Part shown: one piece after another, positions 38,693-48,416 of the stretch
How positions within the stretch are numbered: the stretch's first letter is position 1
How the letters are laid out: each line of letters begins with the position of its first letter
Assembly (NCBI GenBank): GCA_947073545.1
Contig: CAMTMP010000007.1
Coordinates: 1 to 64,000, forward strand
Origin: an uncultured bacterium
GTDB taxonomy: Bacteria; Bacillota; Clostridia; Lachnospirales; Lachnospiraceae
DNA: 64,000 nucleotides
Reading direction: 5' to 3'
Notes under the pieces: generated by a model
What the model was told of the DNA's origin: nothing
Database searches by the model: none
Seen by the model: only the letters and a program-made list of their open reading frames with translations
Translations under genes and position numbers: made by a program

Positions 38693-40975
38693 TTAACCTT
38701 CCTCCAGCGCATTCAGCCGATCTACGATTTCCTGTATATCCGCCATATTCACTTTTCCGCCAAAGCTGACCGCACTCCGAAGAGGCGCAAACTCCGCCAT
38801 CGCCGCATTCATTTCCGCCGTAATAGCCTCGTTTGCCACGCTACTCTCCGCTTTGTTCTGCGCCCCGCCAAAAATGTCAAACTTGAGAAGCTCCTCCACA
38901 ATTTCACGGGCACGCGGGTCCTTAAGCACATCTCCCATCGCCGTGTCCGTTGTATACACAAAAGGAATCTTTACCGTGGATTCCACCGTAACCTCCTTTG
39001 TCAGCACGATGTCCCTGGAAGATCTGCCGATCATAATATCGAAAGCGCCAGTCTCCACATGCCAATCCTGAAGTTTCACGCTGTAGTAGGCAAACGCCCT
39101 CTTATCCAGCGTGAAGGTCACTGTCTTCGTCTCCCCCGGAGCAAGCTCCACTTTCTCAAAGCCTTTCAGCTCTTTCGCCGGGCGAATCACCGTGCTCTCC
39201 TGATCTGCCACATAGAGCTGCACAATTTCTTTGCCCGCCATATCGCCCGTATTCGTCACGTCCACAGATACCGTCATAACATCCGTATCCCGCATCTGCT
39301 CCTTGTCTACAGCCAGATTGGAATACGCAAACGTCGTGTAGGAAAGCCCATGTCCGAACGGGAACAGCACATCCATCTTCTTGGAATCATAATAGCGGTA
39401 TCCCACAAAAATGCCCTCCCGGTACTCCACCTTATCCTTTTCTCCCAAGTAGAAAAGATAGGACGGATTATCCTCCAGCTTTAACGGGAAACTCTCCGGC
39501 AGTTTCGCGCTGGGATTCACCTTTCCGAACAGAATATCGCAGACTGCACCGCCTACTGCCTGCCCGCTAAGATACGCCTCCACAATGCCCTTCACCTCGT
39601 TCACCCACGGCATCTCCACGGGAGAACCGTTGTGCAGCACCACAATCGTATTCGGCTGCACCGCCGCCACCTTGGAAATCAGCTCATTCTGGCAATTCGG
39701 CATCCGCATATGCTTTCTGTCAAAGCCCTCCGACTCAAAGGCGTCCGGAAGTCCCGCAAAAATGACCGCAGCCTTAGCCTTTTTCGCCGCCTCAACAGCC
39801 TCCGCCAAAAGTTTTTCATCCGTTTTATCCTCTTTGTCATCAAAGCCCTGCGCATATGTCACGTTCGTCATACCTTCGACCGCGTCTAACGCCGAGGTAA
39901 CTTTGTGACTGTTGATGTGGGAGCTGCCGCCGCCCTGATAACGGGGCGTCTTTGCGTACTTCCCGATAAAGGCGATCTCATCCTGCTCCGACAAAGGCAG
40001 CACGCCCTCGTTTTTCAGAAGGACAATCGTCTCCTGCGCCACCTTTCGCGCCATCTCGTGATCTTTGTCTCTGTCAAACACCGCATTTTTATCCCTGTTT
40101 TCCTCATACCGGAAAACAATATTTAAAATACGGGAAATCGCGGCATCCAGCACTTTTTCGGGAAGCTCACCGCTCTGCACCGCGCCCACGATCAGCCTGT
40201 CGTTAAATCCGTTCGAGGAAGGCATCTCCAGATCCAGCCCTGCCTGCAGATCCTTCACGCGGCTGTTGACCGCGCCCCAGTCGCTCATCACATACCCTTC
40301 AAACCCCCACTCGTCACGAAGCACTTCCGTCAGGTATTTGTGATTTTCCGCGGCATACGTGCCGTTAATTTTATTGTAGGAGCACATCACCGTCCACGGT
40401 TTCTCCTTCTTTATCGCACCCTCAAAGGCCGCCAGATAAATCTCATGAAGGGATCTTGGGCCGATTTGGGAATCGGATGTCATTCTTCTCGTCTCCTGGT
40501 TGTTCCCCAGAAAATGCTTGATGCTCGTGCCTACATTTTTGCTCTGCACACCGTGGATCAGCGCACCCGCCATCTCGCTCGCCACAAACGGGTCTTCGGA
40601 ATAGTATTCAAAATTACGCCCGCAAAGAGGGGATCTCTTAATGTTCACCGCCGGGCCGAGAATCACGCTCACTCCCTCCGCCTGACACTCTTCTCCCAAA
40701 GTCTCCCCCATCTGCCGGATCAGCTCCCTGTTAAAAGAAGCCGCCGTACCGCAGCCTGCCGGAAAACATACCGCCTTGATACTGTCGTTGACCCCCAAGT
40801 GGTCGCCCTCCTGATCCTGCTTGCGCAGACCGTGCGGTCCGTCCGACACCATGCTGGCGGGAATCCCCAACCGCTCCACTGCCTCGGTGTGCCAGAAATC
40901 CGCACCCGAACACATAGATGCCTTTTCCTCCAGCGTCATCTGTGAAACGATCTCTTTGATTTTTTCTGCTGTCAT
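38693..40975 (-). CDS. Beta-glucosidase, glycoside hydrolase family 3
   Basis: A 760-residue cytoplasmic GH3 enzyme hydrolysing beta-linked glucose (or related sugars) from oligosaccharides. The barrel domain (about 1-300) contains SIKHFLGNNQE and nucleophile Asp232 in YVMSDWGAVNS. The second alpha/beta domain (about 320-560) and a C-terminal fibronectin-like domain (about 590-670) follow. GGAGG lies six bases before the ATG at 40973-40975; the 14-codon extension upstream is less likely. No signal peptide. It stands between pyrG and the glycan cluster and is separated from the latter by a terminator. Confidence 0.92.
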   Translation of the reverse strand: MTAEKIKEIVSQMTLEEKASMCSGADFWHTEAVERLGIPASMVSDGPHGLRKQDQEGDHLGVNDSIKAVCFPAGCGTAASFNRELIRQMGETLGEECQAEGVSVILGPAVNIKRSPLCGRNFEYYSEDPFVASEMAGALIHGVQSKNVGTSIKHFLGNNQETRRMTSDSQIGPRSLHEIYLAAFEGAIKKEKPWTVMCSYNKINGTYAAENHKYLTEVLRDEWGFEGYVMSDWGAVNSRVKDLQAGLDLEMPSSNGFNDRLIVGAVQSGELPEKVLDAAISRILNIVFRYEENRDKNAVFDRDKDHEMARKVAQETIVLLKNEGVLPLSEQDEIAFIGKYAKTPRYQGGGSSHINSHKVTSALDAVEGMTNVTYAQGFDDKEDKTDEKLLAEAVEAAKKAKAAVIFAGLPDAFESEGFDRKHMRMPNCQNELISKVAAVQPNTIVVLHNGSPVEMPWVNEVKGIVEAYLSGQAVGGAVCDILFGKVNPSAKLPESFPLKLEDNPSYLFYLGEKDKVEYREGIFVGYRYYDSKKMDVLFPFGHGLSYTTFAYSNLAVDKEQMRDTDVMTVSVDVTNTGDMAGKEIVQLYVADQESTVIRPAKELKGFEKVELAPGETKTVTFTLDKRAFAYYSVKLQDWHVETGAFDIMIGRSSRDIVLTKEVTVESTVKIPFVYTTDTAMGDVLKDPRAREIVEELLKFDIFGGAQNKAESSVANEAITAEMNAAMAEFAPLRSAVSFGGKVNMADIQEIVDRLNALEEG

Positions 40976-41105
40976 GCTATCCTCCATTCTGCAGTCCGCT
41001 ATTCCGGCTGCATACATTTATCGGAACGGTCCTGAAACCTTCTCCGCCACAGCACACACCCAAAGCGGGGTTCACATCCGGCCGCTATGATTCTGTGTAA
41101 ACTGT

Positions 41106-41151
41106 AAAAACCGCCCCTGTCATGTCTTAGTGTAACATGACAAAGGGCGGC
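41106..41151 (-). terminator. Terminator of the surface-glycan cluster
   Basis: On the minus strand CCGCCC..TGTCATGT pairs with ACATGACA..GGGCGG and is followed by TTTTT. It lies just after the last gene of the cluster. Confidence 0.9.
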
Positions 41152-41167
41152 TTCCAATAGGTATTTT

Positions 41168-42214
41168 TCAAATGTACATCATAATTTTGCCGTACTCCTC
41201 CCTCTTATCCCTCATAAGTTCTAAGCCTTCCGTCAGTCTGTCCCCCGCAAATCTATGGGAAATCAACTCTCCAGGCTTGATCCGCCTATCCCGTAACCGT
41301 TCCAGTACATAATGCCAGTCGTCCCGCTCATCCTGCGAAAAGGAGGAATTCCACGTGCCCATAACCGTCAGTTGGTTCCGCAGGATCTTCCAGTAAACCG
41401 TCTTGGGAATCATGATGTCCGAGGCCGGATTCCCGACCATGATAACTTTTCCGGCAGGTGCGGTCAGATCAATCGCCCGCACCACAGTCTCATTTCTTCC
41501 CACACACTCAAAACAGATGTCCGCCCCTGCTTTGCCCATCCGTTCCCAAATCCACTGTGCCGCATTTTCCGCTTTGCTATCGCAGTATGCCTCCTCCTGC
41601 AGCCCCAGCTTCGCGGCAGTCCTTCTTTGAAACTCCTTGTTCCCCACAGCGAACAGATTTTTATACCCGGATTCTATCAGAAACATAAGTACAAGCAATC
41701 CAATCGTTCCAAGCCCCCATATCACGATCTGATCCGCCCTGCCTGCCGCTGCCCGCCTAATTGCGTGAACAGCCACGGCCATCGGCTCAAGCATAGCGGC
41801 TTCCTCGTAGGAAACCTCCTCCGGCAGCGCAATCAGATTCTTGGCAGGGACTGCCACATACTCTGCAAATCCACCATCCTGTCTCGAGCCAAGATACCCG
41901 TAACTTCTGCACATCTCATACCGTCCTGCCATGCACGGGCCACAGCTGTAACAGGGAATCAGCGGAAAAATTCCCACCCGTTTCCCTTTCCATTCGGGAT
42001 CAACGTCTTCTCCTACTTCCTCCACCATCCCTGCAAATTCATGCCCCGGTATGGTCGGGAAATGATAAGTACCCGTCTGATAAATACGTGGAATATCCGA
42101 TCCGCATATCCCCGCCGCCTTTACCCGCACCATCACCTCTCCCGCTTTTAACGACGGACGAGGCGTCTCCTCCAGTCGGAGTTCTCCTATGTCATGTAAT
42201 CTATATGCCTTCAT
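41168..42214 (-). CDS. Zinc-dependent polyol-phosphate dehydrogenase, TarJ/GatD-like
   Basis: A 348-residue medium-chain dehydrogenase. Catalytic zinc ligands appear in AAGICGSD and GHEFAG. The structural zinc loop has four Cys (CYSCGPCMAGRYEMC), and the NAD(P) domain starts VIWGLGTIGLL. The sequence phrase GSRQDGGFAEYV is shared with galactitol-1-phosphate dehydrogenases and with TarJ ribulose-5-phosphate reductases. It overlaps the cytidylyltransferase gene by 14 bases, and an epimerase gene precedes that one, so reduction of ribulose-5-phosphate (or xylulose-5-phosphate) to a polyol phosphate is the best inference. Last gene of the cluster. Confidence 0.82.
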   Translation of the reverse strand: MKAYRLHDIGELRLEETPRPSLKAGEVMVRVKAAGICGSDIPRIYQTGTYHFPTIPGHEFAGMVEEVGEDVDPEWKGKRVGIFPLIPCYSCGPCMAGRYEMCRSYGYLGSRQDGGFAEYVAVPAKNLIALPEEVSYEEAAMLEPMAVAVHAIRRAAAGRADQIVIWGLGTIGLLVLMFLIESGYKNLFAVGNKEFQRRTAAKLGLQEEAYCDSKAENAAQWIWERMGKAGADICFECVGRNETVVRAIDLTAPAGKVIMVGNPASDIMIPKTVYWKILRNQLTVMGTWNSSFSQDERDDWHYVLERLRDRRIKPGELISHRFAGDRLTEGLELMRDKREEYGKIMMYI

Positions 42215-42947
42215 CAGCCATTAACTCCTGAAACCTTATTAGATCCTGCTGTGTCGTAATCTTGAAATTCCTCTCATCGCCGTCTATCATAGTCACATCC
42301 ATGCCCGCCAATACCGCCGGCTCTGTGGAGCCCTTAATCATCCGTATCCTGTCCGGCAGCAAGCTTTGATTGGCGTCATAGTAAGGCCCGAGTACAAACG
42401 CCTCAGGCGCCTGTCCCGCAAAGATATTGTCTCGGTCCAGCAGACATGAAATGCTGCGCCCGTCCTCACTCTGATACACCGTATCCTTCATCGGCAGCAC
42501 CGGCAGAACGCCCTCATGCCCCTGCATCGCCGCAAGACAAGCCGTGATAAATTGCTCCGTTATCATCGGTCTTGCCGCATCGTGGATCACAACCACGTCC
42601 TCCCTGCCCGCGTACATAAACATATCCTCTAGTCCGTTCAGAATGGAAAGTTGTCTGTTTTCTCCTGGTCTGGAAAACCCTCTCCATTTGCCATGGCATT
42701 TTTGTACCGTTTCTTTTCTTTCGCCCTGCCGGTTCGAACTTCGCCCCGTCTTATCTATGTATGTTAGAATAAGTTCCCGCCATCTGTCATCCGCAACCAC
42801 CTGCACCGCATCAATGTCCGGATGGCGCAAAAAAACGTCCAGACAATAGCCGATCACCGGTCGTCCGCAAACCGTTATATATTGTTTAGGCATTTCACTG
42901 CGGACCCGCGTGCCAATACCGCCCGACAAAATCAATGCTATGTTCAT
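42201..42947 (-). CDS. Cytidylyltransferase, TarI/IspD family
   Basis: A 248-residue nucleotidyltransferase with the N-terminal GGIGTRVRSEMPKQY-type CTP-binding loop, VVIHDAARPM and a C-terminal NFKITTQQDLIRF. IspD (MEP pathway) and TarI (ribitol-5-phosphate) share this fold. Here the pairing with a TarJ-like reductase and an Rpe favours a CDP-polyol product such as CDP-ribitol. A basic insertion (about 71-92) is longer than in IspD and leads into PGENRQLSILNGL. The ATG lies one base after the epimerase stop, indicating coupled translation. MEP synthesis cannot be excluded without other IspD genes for comparison. Confidence 0.82.
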   Translation of the reverse strand: MNIALILSGGIGTRVRSEMPKQYITVCGRPVIGYCLDVFLRHPDIDAVQVVADDRWRELILTYIDKTGRSSNRQGERKETVQKCHGKWRGFSRPGENRQLSILNGLEDMFMYAGREDVVVIHDAARPMITEQFITACLAAMQGHEGVLPVLPMKDTVYQSEDGRSISCLLDRDNIFAGQAPEAFVLGPYYDANQSLLPDRIRMIKGSTEPAVLAGMDVTMIDGDERNFKITTQQDLIRFQELMADEGI

Positions 42948-42948
42948 A

Positions 42949-43611
42949 TTAAAACTTCAACTCCCTGATATTCGCCAGCGTTTCCTTGTATGGCGCCGCT
43001 TTTCCGAACAGCAGCGTTGTTCCGAGCACAAACCCTCTCACACCCTTGGGCGCATACTCCCTGATTTTATCCGCGCTGCATGCCCCGTCCCAGTAAATCT
43101 CAAAATGCATCTCTTCTTTCATAGATAACAGCTTCGTATATTTTTTACCCACATAGGGGAGATACATCTGTCCCGCATTGCCCGGATTCACTGACATAAC
43201 CAACACCTTTTTGACAATCCGGAGCATCTCCATGACTGTCTCGATACTGGTTCCCGGGTTGATGGCAATTCCCGGTATCATGCCCGCATTTATGATCTTC
43301 TGCAATGTTGTGGAAGGGTGATACTCCGCTTCCGGATGGATGTAAACTGTATCGCCCTGCCGCAGCCTTTCCAGAAATACATGAATGTTGTTGTTGGGAT
43401 GTTCGATCATCAAATGCACATCCAAAGGTTTCTCCGCCGCAGATGCTATGTAGGCCATGTCATTTAAGGACATGGCAAAATTAGGCACGTAGCGGCCGTC
43501 CATAATATCGATATGAAAGGAATCGATACCGCCCTCCTCCAGATCTCTCACTTCTTTTTCAAGATTGCCATAATTGGCGCACATCATGGATGCGGTTAAC
43601 TCAAAGTCCAT
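42949..43611 (-). CDS. rpe: Ribulose-phosphate 3-epimerase family protein
   Basis: A 220-residue TIM-barrel enzyme with the Rpe pattern: SMMCANYGNLEKEV, HIDIMDGRYVPN, LDVHLMIEHP and VMSVNPGNAGQ. The final motif reads WDGACSADK where housekeeping Rpe has a DGG segment, so it is a diverged branch. The expected reaction interconverts ribulose-5-phosphate and xylulose-5-phosphate. The ATG at 43609-43611 follows AAAGGTGG; an in-frame GTG four codons upstream is weaker. It probably feeds the next two genes, which would make a CDP-activated polyol. Confidence 0.82.
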   Translation of the reverse strand: MDFELTASMMCANYGNLEKEVRDLEEGGIDSFHIDIMDGRYVPNFAMSLNDMAYIASAAEKPLDVHLMIEHPNNNIHVFLERLRQGDTVYIHPEAEYHPSTTLQKIINAGMIPGIAINPGTSIETVMEMLRIVKKVLVMSVNPGNAGQMYLPYVGKKYTKLLSMKEEMHFEIYWDGACSADKIREYAPKGVRGFVLGTTLLFGKAAPYKETLANIRELKF

Positions 43612-43644
43612 ATGTTTTTCCACCTTTTATTTTAGTTTTAAGAG

Positions 43645-45711
43645 CTACAGCATGTCCATCATATCCGTCATGCGGTTAAAAAACGGATCTTCCACTTTTA
43701 ATTTCAAAAAATCATTATCCGTGATTTCCACCCCGTGAATCAAGGTCAGGAAAATTTCATCCAATCTCTTATTCGTCCTTCTGGCCGATATGGGACACAG
43801 TTTCAGATACTCCCTAAAGTATCCCCTGATCCCTTCCTGAGCCTCCTGAAAGCACCTGATGTCGCTTTCCTTTCTCGTTTCTTCCGCGTACACGGGATTC
43901 CCCTCTTCGTCAAACTCCCTGACCGAAGGCATTGGCGCCGTCAACATTGTCTCAAGGATGTAATAGTCCCGGAAAATAATGCTGTTGTTCATTTCTTCCG
44001 TATCATAAAAAGAAATGATATCCAGATCTTTCCCCCGCATCTGCTCCTTATCCAAACGCAGAAAATAGATTCCCTTCAAGTGCTGTTCCATCAGTCTGCC
44101 CATATACATCTGTGTTGTTCCCTTAGCCACAAAATCGAAAAATCCGGTTTCTCCCTCTTTCAATCCCAGCCGCCCGATATATGTACTGTAATTCTTTCTG
44201 CTGACGGCTGCCCGGTCAAAAATTTCCTGCGCGTAATCCATAAGATCTGCCCGTCCGTCCTTCTGCTTCTTCGCGGCACTGACCTGAATCCCAAACCGCT
44301 CCTCAAGCTGCTCAAACAGACTCCCGCTGAACTTCATGTCCCCCACATACCGAATATCCGCTTCACTCTCCATGCCTGCCCGGATTGCCGCCATCCGTGA
44401 TGTCAGGAAATATACGGAAGAAATCTGATTGCACAGTTCGTCATACAACTGCTTGACCAAATAACCGTCTCTGGCACAGAAAAGAATATTTTCAAGCCGG
44501 TGCCTTTCCGCCTGCTCACGGAACCACAAAACAAAATCGCATATCATGGGTGCAAAAAAGACATACCCGATATCATACGCCGTATGAACGCCAATCCGGC
44601 ATCCTTCTGTCTCAAACTGGAAGGGGCTGTTAAAAACATTAGCCACAAACATACCTATCCTAATCCTGTCTGACAAATTCTGTGTGTAATCCCACACCCC
44701 CATATACCCGGCGCACTCCAGTAAATCCATGCCGCTGTAAATACGACAGGCACTAATGCCATGTTTTTCAGCGCTCTCCACATCCGCGGCCGCATCATCC
44801 CCGATATGAAGATATGACCAGGCATCCGTCACCTGCTTAAACTCGTGAAAAAGTCCCTGCGTCTTTCCCGTCTCGTATTCACAGGAGACAAAAACATCTG
44901 TATAGTGTGTAATGCCACATTTCTTCAATATACCCACAATCTGTTTCTTATTATAGTAAGAATCAGACACGATATACACTTTCTTTCCCCGCGCCTCCAA
45001 ATCGGAAAGCAGTCTGCAGACCTCCCTGCGCGGAATCACCAGCCCGCAGTCAATCTCCCACTCCAGCACCGCCATCTGCTCCGGCTCAATCTCGGACAGC
45101 CGATATACCTGCCTCATGTGGGCATAAATCTCCGAAAGTCTCGGCGCGCGGTTTCTCGACAATTCCTTCTCACTCGCCATCCGTTTATCCGGAAAATCTT
45201 CTATGACAATTCCATGCTGCCTCAGCCGGTCATCCACCAGCTCGAACACATCCGCCGGAGACAACACCTGACGCATAATCAGTGTGTCAAACAAATCAAA
45301 ACTGACAGTGTCATATGTCAGGGCCTTTTGCATAATCTGGCTTTTCGTATAACCTGACACCTTTTTAAAGTCGTATACAACCCGCTTGGTATCACAAAGG
45401 TCATTGCCTCTTGTATCAAACAAGGCGATTTCCTTTTCCCTGCAGATGCCGCCAATCCGTTTGGCAATCGCCCGGCATGATCCCGGCCGTGCCGCAACCA
45501 AAATCAGCCTGACCGATTCCGCAATGGCTCTCTCCAGAGAAATGATTGGTTTCCCATAGAGGCTCCCGCTGCTTTGATAACTATCCAAAAGCCCGACTAC
45601 CCGGAAGCAGTCTCCGATTTCTTTGAGAACACGCTCCGTCTCTGCACCAAGCCCATATATGGCAATCTTACAGCCTTTGTATTCTTCTAAAAATTTTCGT
45701 AAATCGGACAC
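43645..45711 (-). CDS. HAD-superfamily protein of glycan clusters with N-terminal Rossmann-like module
   Basis: A 688-residue protein. Residues 14-104 form the cluster's Rossmann-like module (IAIYGLGAETERV, then GLLDS). From about 130 a HAD phosphatase-type domain starts with SFDLFDTLI and has KVYIVSDSYY and HIGDDAAADVESA, giving the full set of HAD motifs. The long C-terminal part (about 345-688) has FCARDGYLVKQLYDEL and belongs to the COG5610-type architecture often found in capsule loci. The start is GTG with GAGGAG before it. A role in polymer length, phosphate removal or transfer is possible; not known. Confidence 0.75.
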   Translation of the reverse strand: MSDLRKFLEEYKGCKIAIYGLGAETERVLKEIGDCFRVVGLLDSYQSSGSLYGKPIISLERAIAESVRLILVAARPGSCRAIAKRIGGICREKEIALFDTRGNDLCDTKRVVYDFKKVSGYTKSQIMQKALTYDTVSFDLFDTLIMRQVLSPADVFELVDDRLRQHGIVIEDFPDKRMASEKELSRNRAPRLSEIYAHMRQVYRLSEIEPEQMAVLEWEIDCGLVIPRREVCRLLSDLEARGKKVYIVSDSYYNKKQIVGILKKCGITHYTDVFVSCEYETGKTQGLFHEFKQVTDAWSYLHIGDDAAADVESAEKHGISACRIYSGMDLLECAGYMGVWDYTQNLSDRIRIGMFVANVFNSPFQFETEGCRIGVHTAYDIGYVFFAPMICDFVLWFREQAERHRLENILFCARDGYLVKQLYDELCNQISSVYFLTSRMAAIRAGMESEADIRYVGDMKFSGSLFEQLEERFGIQVSAAKKQKDGRADLMDYAQEIFDRAAVSRKNYSTYIGRLGLKEGETGFFDFVAKGTTQMYMGRLMEQHLKGIYFLRLDKEQMRGKDLDIISFYDTEEMNNSIIFRDYYILETMLTAPMPSVREFDEEGNPVYAEETRKESDIRCFQEAQEGIRGYFREYLKLCPISARRTNKRLDEIFLTLIHGVEITDNDFLKLKVEDPFFNRMTDMMDML

Positions 45712-45777
45712 TGTTTCTCCTCTTTTCCAAATATATGTGTTGCTGAAACATTTCCCCCCGCTTCGGTCTGTACCAAG

Positions 45778-47214
45778 CTATTTCCCGCCTGTTTTCTGCA
45801 CCTTTGACATAATATGCCGTACATTTTCTTCAAACACCCGCACGGAGAATACATTCTCGTACACTTTCCGCGCCAAAATACCCATATCGGAAAGCCGCTC
45901 CGGATGTTCTATGCACCAGACAAGCTTCTCCGAAAGCTGCTTGGTATCCCCGCTGTGAAACACGATGCCGTCCTGCCCGTCCTGTATATATCCCGCCGTT
46001 CCCGTAGCATCTGATAAAATACAGGGTACGCCGTGCATCATCGCCTCCGCCGCCACAGTCGGCATGGGGTCCTCTCTGGAAGGACAGATAAGCACATCTG
46101 CCTGTTCCAACAGTGCGTGAATCTCCTCCCTGTCCAAAACGCCCGTCATGACCGCCCCTGGCATGTTCTCTATTTCTTCTCTTATCCGCCCGGCAAGTAA
46201 GGAGGTATCCTGCCCGACCATATAAAAGACCGCTTTCCCGCGCATTACATCCGGCATATCCCGAAGCGCCTTTACCAGAATATCCTGTCCCTTTCTCATT
46301 TCTATATAACCGATTGTCACAAAACATACTCTGTCCCGGTCTGTGCTCGGTCTGTTTCCGGTTCCTTCACATCCTTCCACTTCATCCGCAACCCCATACA
46401 GCAAATCCTGTATGCTCAGATCCGTGCGGAATTTCTCCATAGCTTTTCTCGCCACAGGGCCTACTGCACAGACCTGCATATTTTTTCTGCTTATTGCTTG
46501 TAAAACCCCCGGGTTCACCCCGTCATAAAAAAAGGAAGAATCATGCAGCCACCAGACAACCGGCGTGTCCGTATTCCGTTCCGATAGGAACACATGAAAA
46601 TTGATGGTATTGCATACAATCAGGGAAAACTTCTCCGGCCATCCGGCATCGCGCATGGTTTCCACCTGTAAGTTGGCATCAACAATAACCGGGATTCCTG
46701 CCTGCACCAGTACTTCCCGCAGGGGGCCGTCCAGCATGGAAGCCATCACCACCTTTTTCTCCTGCTTAAGCAGCGCCAGCGCCATATGATAAAGGGCGAG
46801 CGACGGCCCTCCCATCGTAAGGTCATGCGTTAAAAGCAGGATCGCAGAAGACGGCTCAACTTGTTTCGCACCGCCATAATACTCGATGTTTTTTTTATAA
46901 TCGGCGGCCGCTTCCCCGTTCCCGCTGCAGATCAGCCTGTTCAAGTCATAAAAATGATAAATTTTTTCTTCCGGCACGCCAAGCTCCACAAGCTGCCGTT
47001 TCATCGTCTTCACATAAAAGCTTAAAATCACGATGATATCGTAGGGAAGCTGCACCCCCTGCTTTGGTGAAACCACAGGTATGCCTTCTAAAAGCGTGTC
47101 CTGCTTGTCCGGCGCGTTGTCGAGAAGCGCCAGGACATCCTCCCGGGGGAACCATTTTTTGTAACGGTTGTAGTAATCGCCGGTGCCAAAGAGAAGAATT
47201 TTTCTACCTGTCAT
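45778..47214 (-). CDS. GT4 glycosyltransferase with N-terminal Rossmann-like module
   Basis: A 478-residue protein. Residues 3-94 are the shared module (KILLFGTGDYYNRY, LLDNAPD, IIVILSFYVKT). The remainder is a GT-B, family 4 retaining glycosyltransferase: LTHDLTMGGPSLALYHMA in the N-lobe, and GYIEMRKGQDILVKAL, REDPMPTVAAEAM (the E-x7-E nucleotide-sugar motif) in the C-lobe. AGGAGAG precedes the ATG. It transfers a sugar from an NDP-sugar to the growing glycan in the cytoplasm; donor and acceptor are unknown. Confidence 0.88.
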   Translation of the reverse strand: MTGRKILLFGTGDYYNRYKKWFPREDVLALLDNAPDKQDTLLEGIPVVSPKQGVQLPYDIIVILSFYVKTMKRQLVELGVPEEKIYHFYDLNRLICSGNGEAAADYKKNIEYYGGAKQVEPSSAILLLTHDLTMGGPSLALYHMALALLKQEKKVVMASMLDGPLREVLVQAGIPVIVDANLQVETMRDAGWPEKFSLIVCNTINFHVFLSERNTDTPVVWWLHDSSFFYDGVNPGVLQAISRKNMQVCAVGPVARKAMEKFRTDLSIQDLLYGVADEVEGCEGTGNRPSTDRDRVCFVTIGYIEMRKGQDILVKALRDMPDVMRGKAVFYMVGQDTSLLAGRIREEIENMPGAVMTGVLDREEIHALLEQADVLICPSREDPMPTVAAEAMMHGVPCILSDATGTAGYIQDGQDGIVFHSGDTKQLSEKLVWCIEHPERLSDMGILARKVYENVFSVRVFEENVRHIMSKVQKTGGK

Positions 47215-47337
47215 TTTTTCTCTCCATGTCAGAGCCGTGTCCTGCGATCATCGCAGCTTTCATGCTCTGCGCCAAAATGCCGATTGCAAAATAAGGGACA
47301 TCAATTCCATACAGGCCGTAAGCATCTGTACCGCATG

Positions 47338-48396
47338 TTAAGGTATCGCATACAGGACAGTATCATAGTCGGAAAACGAATAATGCCTCAAGTAAAATTT
47401 ATACCCGGAATGATAGCTTAAGATTGTCCGGGGAATCGTCCAGATATCATCCGGTTTATGATAAATACTGATTGCCAGCCGGGGCTTCTGTTCGGATAAG
47501 ATCCGCCCTGCGCCATGTAAGGCTTCCACCTCTGCGCCCTCGATGTCCATTTTGATAAACGTTACACCCTTATCAAGCAGAATGTCATCCAGCGCAGCAG
47601 CCTCTATCCCCTTCTGGTCGTCAAGACTTTTTTGCCCGGTCACAGAAGTTGCACAATTCCCTTTGGCGTCTATCGAAAGCCGCGTTGTCTTTGACCATAT
47701 GGCCTTTTCCATTATTTCAAAATTCCGGCTGCTTCCTAAATTCTTTTGGATCAAAGCGATATTGCAAGCATCTGGTTCCAGGCAATAGGAGTATCCGCTC
47801 CCGCCGCACCACGCAAGAAACTGTCTGGTTGTCTCCCCGTCGAAACAGCCGGCGTCCACAAAAACTTCCCGGCTTTTACAAGGAAGTAATTCCTCCAGAT
47901 CAAAGTAAATGGCTTTCTCTGTCAACTGATGAATCACGCTTCCCGCATCAATAATCCGGTCATCCGGGATACCCTGACTCCGTAACTGCCCTTTCATTTC
48001 CCGTAAGTTTTTGAAGGAGGACAGGACAATATATTCTCCCTGATCGTTATCTACAAACTGTTGAAAGGGGAGGATCGGTACAGGACTGTTTTCCCTCTCC
48101 ACAGGGTTGGAATCCACCATACATTTCCATGGCACTAACCCGCATGTCTCCCGGTATAGAATATTTCCCCACATTCCTGCGCCGAAAATAACAAGCTCCC
48201 GTTTTTCCGATAATTTTACCAGTTTGTCCAGAAAATTCTGCCATACCATTTTTGTCTTCATTACCCGGCCAATCATTTCGCGCAGGTAGGAAACATCCTG
48301 CGTAACGCTGTAATTAAGCCTGCTTATATAGATCATTTTTGATTCGTCGTCCTGCAGCCTTTTATAAATTTCCTGCAAGTTTCCAATCTCACACAA
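47338..48396 (-). CDS. FkbM-family methyltransferase with internal Rossmann-like module (copy 1)
   Basis: A 352-residue protein. The N-terminal 65 residues are helical. The shared module follows at 66-150 (ELVIFGAGMWGN, CMVDSNP, YIVLSSFKN). The FkbM SAM domain begins at about 176 with VFVDAGCFDGET and contains VTFIKMDIEGAEVEALHGA and PRLAISIYHK. Start is a TTG preceded by GGGAGGAAAGAG. FkbM enzymes O-methylate sugars or related hydroxyls. It is adjacent to, and shares its architecture with, the next gene. Confidence 0.85.
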   Translation of the reverse strand: MCEIGNLQEIYKRLQDDESKMIYISRLNYSVTQDVSYLREMIGRVMKTKMVWQNFLDKLVKLSEKRELVIFGAGMWGNILYRETCGLVPWKCMVDSNPVERENSPVPILPFQQFVDNDQGEYIVLSSFKNLREMKGQLRSQGIPDDRIIDAGSVIHQLTEKAIYFDLEELLPCKSREVFVDAGCFDGETTRQFLAWCGGSGYSYCLEPDACNIALIQKNLGSSRNFEIMEKAIWSKTTRLSIDAKGNCATSVTGQKSLDDQKGIEAAALDDILLDKGVTFIKMDIEGAEVEALHGAGRILSEQKPRLAISIYHKPDDIWTIPRTILSYHSGYKFYLRHYSFSDYDTVLYAIP

Positions 48397-48416
48397 TACT
48401 CTTTCCTCCCAGTATG

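Noticed and set aside
42201-42947. Plain ispD of the MEP isoprenoid pathway
   Set aside because: Not excluded, but the coupled epimerase and polyol-phosphate dehydrogenase genes fit TarI-type CDP-polyol synthesis better, so IspD is given only as the alternative.
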